Positions 15,816 through 23,424 are shown, counted from the first letter of the stretch. The stretch is DNA of 64,000 bases from Pseudomonas sp. RIT288 (GCF_000631985.1 NZ_JFYN01000010.1:52577-116576); one strand, 5' to 3'. The notes: generated by a model not told the origin, from the sequence alone. Made by a program: numbers and translations.

Positions 15816-18027
15816 CGAAGCATGGCTCCTCGAAAGCAGATTGTTCCAAAGCAGACGTCTTGCCCCAGCCCTCAGGTTTCTTGTAACCCCACAAACGAAT
15901 CCGACTCTTGGTCATCGCACCGAGCCGGTAACGACTCCAACCTAGCCGGTGCAGAATCGCACCGACCCGCATCTGCTCCGGTTTGCCCCAATGCCCCGGA
16001 TCGAGCTTGAGTGCTTGCGTCAGAATCTCGCTGCCGGTGGTGGTCTCGCCGATCTGCGACTCTTCAAGCCAAGTCAGGATCGGCGTCTCCCATTCGTCCA
16101 CCACGAAACGCTCGTCCTGCTCCTCGGCGAACAATGTCGCCTCATCCCGAGTCACCCACCAGAGGTCGCCCGCGTCATAACAAAACACGGCCTCGGCCCA
16201 CAGTTGATCGCGAATGGAGCGCAACAGCTCAAGGTCTACCTTGGTACAGGCCACCGGCCAATACCTCCGGTTACCAGTGGCATCCTTCAGGTATTCCTCT
16301 TGGTTGGTGGTGCCGACAAATACGCACTGACGCGGCACGTCCATGGTGCGACGGCCGTAACTCTCGCGGTAGGTATCGGTGGACGCCGAGAAAAACTGTT
16401 TGGCCTTTGTACTTTCCGCTTTGTTGAAGCTGTCCAGCTCGCCAAGTTCGACGATCCACTTTCCCCGGATCGCCTGAAAACCGTCTTTGTCGCCCAGGGC
16501 GAACGGTGTGTCCATGAACCATTCACCGCCGAGAATGCTCATCGCCGTCGATTTACCAGCACCCTGCGCACCTTCGAGGATCATCACCGAGTCAGCCTTG
16601 CAGCCCGGTTTCATAACCCGCGCTACAGCCGAAATCATCCAGCGCTTGCCAACCTTGGACGAGTAAGCAGAAGCCCTAACGCCCATGACGTCCGTCAACC
16701 AGCTTTCCAGACGCGGCACACGATCCCATTCCAGCTTTTTTAGGTATTGCCGCACTGGGTGAAACTCGTGGTCATGCGCCACGACACTCACCGCCTCGAT
16801 CACATGTGACGCTTTGACCCGCAGGTTGTAATGTTGCGCGAGCCATTTCATTACCCGCACATCATCAATGTCAGCCCAGTCGCCCGTACCCCCGCCATAA
16901 GGCGCTGCACGTAGCTTGACGATCTTCGAACTGAACGCGCTGAAACTGATGACTCCGGCCCAGCGAGGATCATTGGCGAGGATCAATTCAACGTTTTGCA
17001 TGTGTGCAATCAGTGCGCCGCTGTCACTACGGGCCAGGAGATCTTTCCACCCGCCTGCGGCCGGCGGCTTAACCACCGCCAACACTTGACGGCGCACCGC
17101 CTCCAGCCCCTCTGCGACGTGCAAATCGTTGAAGTCGGTCCATTTATCACCGCGCTCACCGGAAAAGATTGGTGCAACCACCTGGCCACCGACGATCAGT
17201 GCCGCGTTATTGGCCTTTTCTTCACCAGGGTTCCAGGCATCACCGTTCGGCTTGGTAGTTTTCCAGTCATCATCGCGGCAAATGATCAGCGGACAGCCCG
17301 CGAACCGCTCACGCATGGCCTTACAGACCGCAAGCAAGTTACCCGCATCGAATGCTACGGCGACGGTAAGCGAGGTCGCCATGTGCAGGCTGGCGCCAGT
17401 CGCGTAGCCTTCACACACCAGCACGGGATCGCCCGGATCGGCGTCCGGTCCTAGGAGGTGGAAAGCCCCCTCTTTCGACATCCCGTAAGGCCAATACGTC
17501 TTGTCCCGGCCAGTGTCTTCCTGTTTGTTCGGGTAAATCACCTGAAGCCCGACGATGTCGTCCCGCGCATTGCTCATGGGGACCAAGACTGCCCCGGAAC
17601 GCGGCGCGTATCGGACCCGGATACCAACAATTTGCTTGCGGTCCAGGTACTCGCTGCGGCCTTTCTCTGGCATCCGCTGGAATAAGGCATCCGCTCGCTT
17701 CGCCGCCCGGCGCGCCGCATTTGCCGCAACCTCAGCAGCACGACGCTTGCCCTCTTCCTGCCGAGCGCGCATCACTTCGCGTTCTTCGGGTGACATCCGG
17801 CCGGCCTTGACCTTGATCTTCTGCGTCTCACCCGAACGCCAATCGCCGAATGAACCGAAAATCAGCGTCTCACCTTTCTCGGTGCGGTGTTCATGGGCGA
17901 CGTACCAGCCGTTTTTCTCGGTACCCTTATCCTGCGCCGTCTTGCACCGGGTGAGCTTGCCGAACACCAGCGGTTGCGCTGGTACAAGGCCGTAATCCGC
18001 GAACTGCGCCAAAACTTCATCGAGCAT
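15808..18027 (-). CDS. Phage primase/helicase: TOPRIM plus VapE-type ATPase
   Basis: The protein has 739 residues. Residues 75-115 are a charged helix. A TOPRIM domain spans about 200-310 (VLVCEGYATG with Glu206, and the acidic RDDD at 251-254). The C-terminal half is a virulence-associated-E-type P-loop domain with Walker A EGAQGAGKST at 485-494, a Walker-B-like WIVELGELD near 524-532 and a VFVGTTNQEEYL sensor segment. It would prime and unwind phage DNA. It is read with the TraR-like gene upstream (11-bp overlap) and the Q-like gene downstream. Confidence 0.88.
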   Translation of the reverse strand: MLDEVLAQFADYGLVPAQPLVFGKLTRCKTAQDKGTEKNGWYVAHEHRTEKGETLIFGSFGDWRSGETQKIKVKAGRMSPEEREVMRARQEEGKRRAAEVAANAARRAAKRADALFQRMPEKGRSEYLDRKQIVGIRVRYAPRSGAVLVPMSNARDDIVGLQVIYPNKQEDTGRDKTYWPYGMSKEGAFHLLGPDADPGDPVLVCEGYATGASLHMATSLTVAVAFDAGNLLAVCKAMRERFAGCPLIICRDDDWKTTKPNGDAWNPGEEKANNAALIVGGQVVAPIFSGERGDKWTDFNDLHVAEGLEAVRRQVLAVVKPPAAGGWKDLLARSDSGALIAHMQNVELILANDPRWAGVISFSAFSSKIVKLRAAPYGGGTGDWADIDDVRVMKWLAQHYNLRVKASHVIEAVSVVAHDHEFHPVRQYLKKLEWDRVPRLESWLTDVMGVRASAYSSKVGKRWMISAVARVMKPGCKADSVMILEGAQGAGKSTAMSILGGEWFMDTPFALGDKDGFQAIRGKWIVELGELDSFNKAESTKAKQFFSASTDTYRESYGRRTMDVPRQCVFVGTTNQEEYLKDATGNRRYWPVACTKVDLELLRSIRDQLWAEAVFCYDAGDLWWVTRDEATLFAEEQDERFVVDEWETPILTWLEESQIGETTTGSEILTQALKLDPGHWGKPEQMRVGAILHRLGWSRYRLGAMTKSRIRLWGYKKPEGWGKTSALEQSAFEEPCFDD

Positions 18028-18277
18028 GACGAGCTCCCTTCAATTCCGAGAGCGAAAGACAGTCCACACAATGGGTGCAGCCTGGTTGCGCGACACGACG
18101 TGCCTCTGGAATCGGATCTTCGCACTCTTCACAGAACAGATAAGAGTGCGCCGTCAATGCAGGTTTGGCGGCGATGCGACGTGCTGCGAGCGCTTGGTCG
18201 ACACGCTCTTGGACGAGATCATTAGCAAAGTCTGCGATGTCAGCCACGGTCAGCACCTCGCGTCGTCTGATTGACAT
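18017..18277 (-). CDS. TraR/DksA-type zinc finger protein
   Basis: The protein has 86 residues from the ATG at 18277. It has an N-terminal helix (DIADFANDLVQERVDQALAARR) and a four-Cys zinc finger with CEEC and, 20 residues later, CTHC, spanned by ..PIPEARR. This is the short TraR layout of phages and plasmids, which acts on RNA polymerase through the secondary channel like DksA. The ATG lies 38 bp inside the end of the CII-like gene, and the stop overlaps the primase start. Confidence 0.85.
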   Translation of the reverse strand: MSIRRREVLTVADIADFANDLVQERVDQALAARRIAAKPALTAHSYLFCEECEDPIPEARRVAQPGCTHCVDCLSLSELKGARHAR

Positions 18278-18758
18278 AGGTGGCGCGGTTGAACAACCCG
18301 AGCAGCCCTTGAATACCCCGGAACACCTGCAGACGAATCGCGGCGAGTTCCTGATCGGTGACGACGCCGTCGCCGATGCTCTTGGCCCAGGTATCGGCGA
18401 GATCCGCAACCTGCCGAAAGTACTCGGCGATACCAGTCGTGAGGGTTTCAGGCATGTCGTTGGTGTAGGTGTCGGCCAACTCCTGCCAGACCGTGTCGCC
18501 GACCAATGCATGCACCGCATCGAGAATGCGGCGATCTTTGGTAAGTTCGAGGATCTCGCCGAACTCCTGAATGTTGATGGAGTGGCTCGGGTGGGTCGGC
18601 GACAGCTTGTGCTGCAGCGTGGTCGGGTTGCGACCGGTCGTGGCGGCGATGGCCGCAGCGCCGCCTGGGTATTCGCGAGCGGCGTGGTACAGCGCTAAAT
18701 CGAGCGGCAGGACTTCCCGCTGGGCCCGATCTACGGAACTCAGAGCGATTCGGCTCAT
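18240..18758 (-). CDS. CII-like phage regulator (CP76 family)
   Basis: The protein has 172 residues from the ATG at 18758, with AGGA 8 bases upstream. The N-terminal part (LDLALYHAAREYPGGAAAIAATTGRNPTTLQHKLSPTHPSH, near 15-55) is the helix-turn-helix typical of the phage CP76/CII-like family. The rest is helical. Such proteins activate lysogeny genes or replication promoters. It is the first gene after cro on the leftward transcript, as cII is in lambda. Confidence 0.82.
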   Translation of the reverse strand: MSRIALSSVDRAQREVLPLDLALYHAAREYPGGAAAIAATTGRNPTTLQHKLSPTHPSHSINIQEFGEILELTKDRRILDAVHALVGDTVWQELADTYTNDMPETLTTGIAEYFRQVADLADTWAKSIGDGVVTDQELAAIRLQVFRGIQGLLGLFNRATYVNQTTRGADRG

Positions 18759-19057
18759 GGCATTAATCCTTGAATGTTGCCAGTGCCGCACGACAGGGAG
18801 TGGTGGTACATTTGTCGTGTGGCGTGTAAGTGCCCAAACGCCGGCGAGGTTTCATAGACCAACACCGGCACCGTGCTGGGGCGAACAATCCGTTGTTCAC
18901 CCCTAGCGGAACAGCTGCCAGCTCTGTGGTGGAAAAGGCAGCAACACCAAAGCTTCCGAGCCTTGGAAAACGCGAGAAGAGTGGGTGGTTTGCATTTGGT
19001 TTGCCCCCTACTCTTAACGCGGCCCGACAGCGCTGTGGTGGTGCGTGTCGGGAGGAA
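18759..19057. other. Interval between cro-like and cII-like genes, no convincing CDS
   Basis: About 300 bp. Several short frames are open on the plus strand (for example 18873-19088), but none has a good ribosome binding site or a recognisable product. A plus-strand intrinsic terminator follows at 19060-19082. The interval could carry a regulatory RNA that runs against the leftward message. I see no clear promoter for it. Confidence 0.4.
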
Positions 19058-19059
19058 CT

Positions 19060-19082
19060 GGGCGACCTTTGGGTCGCCTTTT
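19060..19082 (+). terminator. Plus-strand intrinsic terminator next to the cro-like gene
   Basis: Stem GGCGACC/GGTCGCC with a 4-base loop is followed by TTTTTTC on the plus strand. On the minus strand no T-run follows the hairpin, so it points toward ending a rightward transcript from the cro-cII interval. Confidence 0.6.
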
Positions 19083-19088
19083 TTCTAA

Positions 19089-19322
19089 CTATGCTGCTTC
19101 GCTCGGCGAGACATCGTCCATGATCCCAAAGTGTTCAAGTACTTCTGAGATCGTCACGCAGCCATCACTTTCGCGGGCCAATGACTTGATTAGAGAAACG
19201 CTTGGATCTTTGCTCGCATATTTCACGTGTAATCGAAGGTAGCTATCAGCTATACGGCAGCGCTTCGCATAGGCCTTTAGTTTTTCCTTATCCATGTTGC
19301 TGATGTAATCACGCAGGTTCAT
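19089..19322 (-). CDS. Cro-like small regulator
   Basis: The protein has 77 residues. It starts MNLRDYISNMDKEKLKAYAKRCRIADSYL and has a helix-turn-helix-like segment (AKRCRIADSYLRLHVKYASK near 18-37, DGCVTISEVLEHFG near 53-66), the pattern of YdaS/Cro-like regulators. It is transcribed away from cI across a region with two shared operators, with GGAGG before its ATG. It should set the lytic state and compete with CI. Confidence 0.75.
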   Translation of the reverse strand: MNLRDYISNMDKEKLKAYAKRCRIADSYLRLHVKYASKDPSVSLIKSLARESDGCVTISEVLEHFGIMDDVSPSEAA

Positions 19323-19342
19323 TGAGTAATCCTCCGAGCGCT

Positions 19343-19371
19343 AAATTAACCTTTGAGGTTATTTTTTGCAA
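19343..19371 (-). promoter_or_regulatory. Leftward early promoter of the cro-like gene
   Basis: On the minus strand TTGCAA (19371-19366) and TAATTT (19348-19343) are separated by 17 bp. The spacer contains the 15-bp operator at 19347-19361, so CI binding there would block RNA polymerase. Confidence 0.6.
19347..19361. promoter_or_regulatory. CI/Cro operator 1
   Basis: 15-bp palindrome with half-sites TAACCT and AGGTTA. It matches three other sites around the cI gene and sits inside the cro promoter spacer. Confidence 0.72.
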
Positions 19372-19386
19372 TACCTGTGGAGACAT

Positions 19387-19401
19387 TCACCTCAAAGGTT
19401 A
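19387..19401. promoter_or_regulatory. CI/Cro operator 2
   Basis: 15-bp palindrome with half-sites TCACCT and AGGTTA, 20 bp before the cI start codon and 40 bp center to center from operator 1. It lies where the cI promoter must be and may serve autoregulation. Confidence 0.68.
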
Positions 19402-19420
19402 ATGAAGCCAAAATCATCAC

Positions 19421-20068
19421 ATGAAAATTTCAGATACCCGGCTTCACAACTTTCGACGAATCATCGCTGAGCGGAATCTTCGCTTGACGGACGTAGCTGA
19501 GCGCCTAGGCAAAGCGCCTGCGCAGGTCAGTGCTTTCGGAGGGAAGAATCCTACGAAAGGAATTGGTGACCAGATTGCACGCGAGCTCGAAAAAGCTCTG
19601 AACTTGCACGAGGGTTACCTCGACATGCCATACGGTGTTGGTGAGTTCAATAACGCTACTGTGCTAAGCCATACAGGACGTAAGCTTCCCGTTATAGGCT
19701 CCATTGCTGCGGGTTCATGGTGCGAGGGTCAAGGGAGTTTTGATCCAAGAGATGCGGAGGAATGGATTGATGCTCCGGGACCAGTGGGCCCAAGCGCATT
19801 CATTCTTAGAGTTGAAGGTGTGAGCATGGAGCCAAAGTTTATGGAGGGTGACAAGATCGTGATCGATCCATCCCTCGAAGCTTTACCAGGCCATTTTGTT
19901 GCAGCTAAGCGAGTTAGAGATGAAGCAGCAACACTCAAGCAACTCAGACAAGAGGGTAGCGAACGTTATCTCTATGCAGTCAATCCTGATTGGCCGGAAC
20001 GCATAATTCGAATGACTGAAGAATGGAACATATGCGGCCGAGCTAGGTGGAAAATTTCCGACCTTTGA
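19421..20068 (+). CDS. CI-type repressor with S24 (LexA-like) autoprotease domain
   Basis: The protein has 215 residues. The N-terminal 65 residues are a helix-turn-helix (LTDVAERLGKAPAQVSAFGG). The C-terminal domain is LexA-like: a probable Ala97-Gly98 cleavage site in IAAGSW, nucleophile Ser135 in GVSMEP and Lys173 in TLKQL. RecA-stimulated self-cleavage would induce the prophage after DNA damage. No ribosome binding site is seen before the ATG, so the message may be leaderless, as lambda cI is from PRM. The GC content is lower than in the structural genes. Confidence 0.92.
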   Translation: MKISDTRLHNFRRIIAERNLRLTDVAERLGKAPAQVSAFGGKNPTKGIGDQIARELEKALNLHEGYLDMPYGVGEFNNATVLSHTGRKLPVIGSIAAGSWCEGQGSFDPRDAEEWIDAPGPVGPSAFILRVEGVSMEPKFMEGDKIVIDPSLEALPGHFVAAKRVRDEAATLKQLRQEGSERYLYAVNPDWPERIIRMTEEWNICGRARWKISDL

Positions 20069-20072
20069 AAAT

Positions 20073-20087
20073 TAACCCTGAAGGTTA
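20073..20087. promoter_or_regulatory. CI operator 3, downstream of cI
   Basis: 15-bp palindrome TAACCC...AGGTTA, 4 bp past the cI stop codon and 31 bp center to center from operator 4. Confidence 0.68.
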
Positions 20088-20094
20088 CTTTTTC

Positions 20095-20122
20095 TTGACC
20101 AAATAACCTTTAGGGTTAATAT
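20095..20122 (+). promoter_or_regulatory. Rightward early promoter downstream of cI, with operator 4
   Basis: TTGACC at 20095-20100 and TAATAT at 20117-20122 are separated by 16 bp. The spacer contains the palindrome TAACCT...GGGTTA at 20104-20118. This should drive the small early genes and perhaps the integrase, under CI repression. Confidence 0.68.
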
Positions 20123-20157
20123 TGCCTCACTCTCCACCATAGAGCGAGGCTTCACCC

Positions 20158-20337
20158 ATGCTACCTAGCGCTACCCTCCACGTTCACCCGGCGTGCGTCA
20201 GCAACAAAAAAATGATCGAGCAGCTGCAGCTCGCCACGGGCCGCCTGGTCGTCATTCATAACTGCAAACCCAAGCTTGTCGCCAAGTCCTGCCAGCCCTC
20301 TCCTGTCAATCCGAACGGCGGAGGGCACGCGGCATGA
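20158..20337 (+). CDS. Small early phage protein, unknown function
   Basis: The protein has 59 residues from the ATG at 20158, with GAGGC 9 bases upstream. It begins MLPSATLHVHPAC and has KKMIEQLQLATGRLVVIHNCKPKLV. It is the first gene after the rightward promoter, and its stop overlaps the next start (ATGA), which makes the frame credible despite its size. No function is known to me. Confidence 0.65.
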   Translation: MLPSATLHVHPACVSNKKMIEQLQLATGRLVVIHNCKPKLVAKSCQPSPVNPNGGGHAA

Positions 20338-20924
20338 TCAAGTACAAGATCGACAACCGTACCCTGCAGTTGCTCAATGCCCAGGTCAATCTGACCGAGA
20401 CCTTCAACCACGTCCTGCGTACAGCACCGAAGCGCGAGTGCCTGGCATTCCGTCTAAAGGCCGAACGCGGCACATTGGAAAGCACTTTTGTCATCGAGCT
20501 GGGCAGTGAACGCCACACGCTGACCCTGCCGAACGACAAGAAGATGCACCTCAAGCTGGCCGACTTCATCGAAGAGATTGCCAACGGCCCGCTTGATCCG
20601 AGCAGCACCAGCGACCCGGTGCATAGCGCGCATGCCGATCGCCAATACGGACGCTTCGACGTCCAGGACAAGCAGCGGGTATTCGAGCTAATTCGTACCG
20701 GCGGCGTGCTTAGCCTCGACATGGGCTTCGATCTGCCACTGCACGTGGCTGTTCATCGCCCGCACACTCTCTCCTGCATCACCGCCATCCTCAGCATCGG
20801 CAAAAAGAGCCCGCGCACCCGGTGTTTTACCGCTTGCGGTACCGACGTCGAGATATACGGCAAGGTCAGTGAATCCATCAGCCAAATTGCTGCAGCGGCC
20901 ACTCCTGCTGCACATGCGGCTTAA
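20334..20924 (+). CDS. Phage early protein, unknown function
   Basis: The protein has 196 residues. It starts MIKYKIDNRTLQLLNAQVN, has a beta-rich first half (LAFRLKAERGTLESTFVIELGSERHTLTL near 37-65) and a Cys-containing C-terminal half (CFTACGTDVEIYGKV). No motif that I recognise. It is coupled to the gene before it and followed 10 bp later by the KilAC gene. Early phage genes of this kind often act against host defence or regulation, but nothing here shows that. Confidence 0.65.
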   Translation: MIKYKIDNRTLQLLNAQVNLTETFNHVLRTAPKRECLAFRLKAERGTLESTFVIELGSERHTLTLPNDKKMHLKLADFIEEIANGPLDPSSTSDPVHSAHADRQYGRFDVQDKQRVFELIRTGGVLSLDMGFDLPLHVAVHRPHTLSCITAILSIGKKSPRTRCFTACGTDVEIYGKVSESISQIAAAATPAAHAA

Positions 20925-20934
20925 GGAGGGAGAC

Positions 20935-21216
20935 ATGGAACGTACCCTCGCCCAAACAGCCGCTCATCTCGGCCTGACCCGGCCGAAGCTCATCGCCCGC
21001 ATGCGCGAAAAGGGTTTGCTCAAGGGAAACCTGCCGGCGGCCCCGGAGCGCGACAAAGCCTACCTGCGGATCAATGTCAGCCCCTGGTACGACGAGAAGT
21101 ACGGCATGCAGTACAGCCAGTCGACCCGGGTAACCCAGTCCGGCCTTCGCTGGCTGGCCGAGCAGTTGGACATCGACTTGCCTGCTATCCCGGCAGACCG
21201 CCGTGACGTGGCCTAG
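20935..21216 (+). CDS. Stand-alone KilAC/ANT domain protein (antirepressor-like)
   Basis: The protein has 93 residues from the ATG at 20935, which follows AAGGAGGGAGAC. It consists only of the C-terminal KilAC domain: AQTAAHLGLTRPKLIARMREKGLLKG, then YLRINVSPWYDEKYG and STRVTQSGLRWLAEQL. In larger antirepressors this domain follows an N-terminal Ant/Rha/BRO domain. Alone, it probably binds DNA as a small regulator. Confidence 0.85.
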   Translation: MERTLAQTAAHLGLTRPKLIARMREKGLLKGNLPAAPERDKAYLRINVSPWYDEKYGMQYSQSTRVTQSGLRWLAEQLDIDLPAIPADRRDVA

Positions 21217-21370
21217 GGAGTACGCCCGCCAGATCATCGCAATGCGGACACGTGAGGAGCGCAATGCCGCGCTCCAGGAGGTGCCCGAACATCTGCGGGA
21301 ATTGACCAAACGCCATTGCCTGAACGCCTGGAACCACCCATCACGATCCAAACGCAAGGAGGCTCAATAG
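21203..21370 (+). CDS. Small phage protein, unknown function
   Basis: The protein has 55 residues from a GTG at 21203 (TWPREYARQIIAMRTREERN), or 42 from the ATG at 21242. It overlaps the KilAC gene by 14 bp. The VPEHLRELTKRHCLNAW segment is a pattern I associate with small proteins of Pseudomonas prophages, which supports the frame. No function known. Confidence 0.6.
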   Translation: MTWPREYARQIIAMRTREERNAALQEVPEHLRELTKRHCLNAWNHPSRSKRKEAQ

Positions 21371-21374
21371 CCCC

Positions 21375-21695
21375 ATGAACAACGCGAACCAAACACCGCT
21401 GCGACTGCTTCCAGCGCCTGATAACTGCACCGTTGACATGCTTTACCGTCTTTTCGGCGACGTACTCATTCCACTTGAAAAGCTGCGTGTCCACTACTTC
21501 AAGAACCTCAACGAAAAGACGTTCACAGAAGCGATCAATAGCCGTCGGATACAAATTCCCGTGACCACTATCGACGAAAGCGGAAAAGCATTGAGGTATG
21601 CCCACATCAAGCACGTCGCGGCTCTGATTGATATCCGCGCCTACAAGGCTGATGAAGAGATGCAACGACCGCTAGACGACAAGCCGGAAGCGTAA
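21375..21695 (+). CDS. PrtN-type pyocin activator family protein
   Basis: The protein has 106 residues, with GGAGG 10 bases before the ATG. The body, TVDMLYRLFGDVLIPLEKLRVHYF near 19-42, FTEAINSRRIQIPVTTID near 50-67 and LRYAHIKHVAALIDIRA near 73-89, follows the pyocin activator PrtN family. PrtN turns on pyocin genes by binding P-box repeats. A phage-encoded copy may act on its own late genes or cross-talk with the host pyocin locus. Confidence 0.8.
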   Translation: MNNANQTPLRLLPAPDNCTVDMLYRLFGDVLIPLEKLRVHYFKNLNEKTFTEAINSRRIQIPVTTIDESGKALRYAHIKHVAALIDIRAYKADEEMQRPLDDKPEA

Positions 21696-21767
21696 TACCC
21701 ACTCGAGATCAAGCGACACCCCTATTTGGCTGCCACCACCAGCCAAGCGAACCTAGGAGCAAACCAA

Positions 21768-22307
21768 ATGACAGCAATTCAAATCTGCGCACTCATCGCC
21801 CTAATCACTCTGGCCGGCCTGTTGGTCTGGGCTGGATACTTCATTGGCCGTACCGACGGTATTTCCGCTGGCATGAAACAAAGTGACGACATCCTGCGCG
21901 CCGAAAGCGCCAAGACCATTCGCGAGTTAAGGGCCTCCCTCGACTTCATCAAGGCCGACCACGCTCACTTGGCGCAATTCAGCAAACGCCTGCAGAAAGC
22001 GTTGACACTCGGCGATCCCGAACGCCAGTCGCTGCTCGAGATCGCCGAAAAGCTCCGCATTGCCGCTGAGACTTTCGCTGCCTTCCGCACCGGGAAAAAA
22101 TTGGAACGCGAAACCCGCGCCCTGCGCGACGAGGCGCTCGCCATGGCCGAATTACTGAAACCCGCCGAAATAGCAGGCCGTGCAAAGGTAGAAAAGGTGT
22201 CTCCTCGCATTTCTCTCTGCAAGGAAGATGCAGAAAAAGCTGCTCTTTTTTTCCAGCAGCTATCTCAAGACGAAACCGCACACGCAGCAATTGGTGGTGC
22301 AGCATGA
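21768..22307 (+). CDS. Membrane-anchored coiled-coil phage protein
   Basis: The protein has 179 residues from the ATG at 21768, with AGGAG 9 bases upstream; an earlier start at 21726 is less likely. Residues 3-24 are a hydrophobic signal anchor (ICALIALITLAGLLVWAGYFIG), and residues 40-140 are rich in Ala, Glu, Lys and Leu, so a long coiled coil is likely. The function is unknown. Its stop overlaps the start of the next gene. Confidence 0.6.
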   Translation: MTAIQICALIALITLAGLLVWAGYFIGRTDGISAGMKQSDDILRAESAKTIRELRASLDFIKADHAHLAQFSKRLQKALTLGDPERQSLLEIAEKLRIAAETFAAFRTGKKLERETRALRDEALAMAELLKPAEIAGRAKVEKVSPRISLCKEDAEKAALFFQQLSQDETAHAAIGGAA

Positions 22308-22846
22308 GCTGGATCCTCACCTTCACCGGCAAGCAGTTCGACCTTTACGACCCATACGTCGAACTGATCGACCCGCGAGACATTGCTCATTCGCTCGCCA
22401 ATCTGTGCCGATTCAACGGCCACACCCGCGAGTTCTATAGCGTGGCGCAACACTGCTGCCTGGTAGCCGATCTGGTGCCAGAGGAAGACAAACTGGCTGC
22501 CCTGTTGCACGACGGAACAGAAGCCTACGTCGGCGACATGGTGCGCCCACTAAAGCAGTGGATGGCTGCTTATCAGGACGTCGAGGAATGGATCTGGGAG
22601 CGCATATGCACCCGGTTCAAGCTCGACACCGAACTGCCTGCAACTGTGCGACAGGCCGACCTGATAGCACTGGCCACCGAGCGCCGCGACCTCATGCCAA
22701 CCGATTCGGCTAGCTGGGATTGTCTAGTAGGCATCGAACCTGCTGCCGAAACCATTCGCCCTTGGTCACCTAACGAGGCGCGACTCACGTACCAGCAGCG
22801 CCTGATGGATCAACTCGCTATCGAGCACCGGAGGAAAGCGGCATGA
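22304..22846 (+). CDS. HD-domain phosphohydrolase (YfbR-like)
   Basis: The protein has 180 residues. Metal-binding motifs of the HD superfamily are present: His at HTREFYSVAQHC (near 41-52), and HD in LLHDGTEAYVGD (near 66-77), with a later Asp in RQADLIAL. The start TFTGKQFDLYDP and IDPRDIAHSLA match the YfbR-type phage HD proteins. YfbR is a dNMP 5'-nucleotidase, so this protein may change nucleotide pools during infection. ATGA overlaps join it to both neighbours. Confidence 0.82.
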   Translation: MSWILTFTGKQFDLYDPYVELIDPRDIAHSLANLCRFNGHTREFYSVAQHCCLVADLVPEEDKLAALLHDGTEAYVGDMVRPLKQWMAAYQDVEEWIWERICTRFKLDTELPATVRQADLIALATERRDLMPTDSASWDCLVGIEPAAETIRPWSPNEARLTYQQRLMDQLAIEHRRKAA

Positions 22847-23424
22847 GAAACGTACAGAACACCACCGAGACTCTGCCCGCTTTGCTCCGCATAAACAACG
22901 GGATCGCCACGCCTGTAAACAACAGCTGCTGCGCAGCAGCACGCATTATTGCCTCTTACAGCAGCACTGCCGAGGGTCTGATACCCCACGAAAAGCTGCG
23001 CGAGGCAGCCATCCATAATGCGACGCTGAACGCTCAGAAACGCTCGCCCGCGCAGCTTGTCGAGGGGTATACGCAATGTGATGAGGCGGCAGAGCCATCG
23101 TTGCCAACCTATCACCTCGACAAGATTCCAGAAGACAAGATGGCCGAACTGGTCGGTACCACCCGCCGGGCATTACAAGGCAAGCGCGCGAGAGGCGTCA
23201 TACCGAAAGGGGTTTGGAACAGCATCGATAGCCGCATTTACTACAGCCTAAGGAGATACGAAGCATGGCTCGAGAGCCAATGGGATTGCCCACCGGAGTT
23301 GAATTTGCTGGACAGTCCGTCCGCATTCGCTTCACCTGGAACGGGCAGCGCCGTTGCGAAACCCTCCCCTATCCCCAAACGCCGAAGGGGATTAAGGCTG
23401 CCGCCGACCTACGCGCTAACGTAA
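22843..23424 (+). CDS. Excisionase-like DNA-binding protein (Xis)
   Basis: The frame has 193 residues. A winged-helix segment lies near 94-150 (PEDKMAELVGTTRRALQGKRARGVIPKGV, then [23 protein letters not shown]), the pattern of Xis proteins of Pseudomonas prophages. Xis binds att and directs excision. The frame runs 160 bp into the integrase gene; the last 45 residues after WDCPPE are Pro- and Ser-rich and of uncertain value. The N-terminal 90 residues show no motif. Confidence 0.72.
   Translation: MRNVQNTTETLPALLRINNGIATPVNNSCCAAARIIASYSSTAEGLIPHEKLREAAIHNATLNAQKRSPAQLVEGYTQCDEAAEPSLPTYHLDKIPEDKMAELVGTTRRALQGKRARGVIPKGVWNSIDSRIYYSLRRYEAWLESQWDCPPELNLLDSPSAFASPGTGSAVAKPSPIPKRRRGLRLPPTYALT

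Noticed and set aside
18830..19123. Plus-strand frames of 71-97 residues in the cro-cII interval
   Set aside because: No ribosome binding site and residue content like a shadow. They overlap the terminator and the cro gene. A regulatory RNA is a better guess than a protein.
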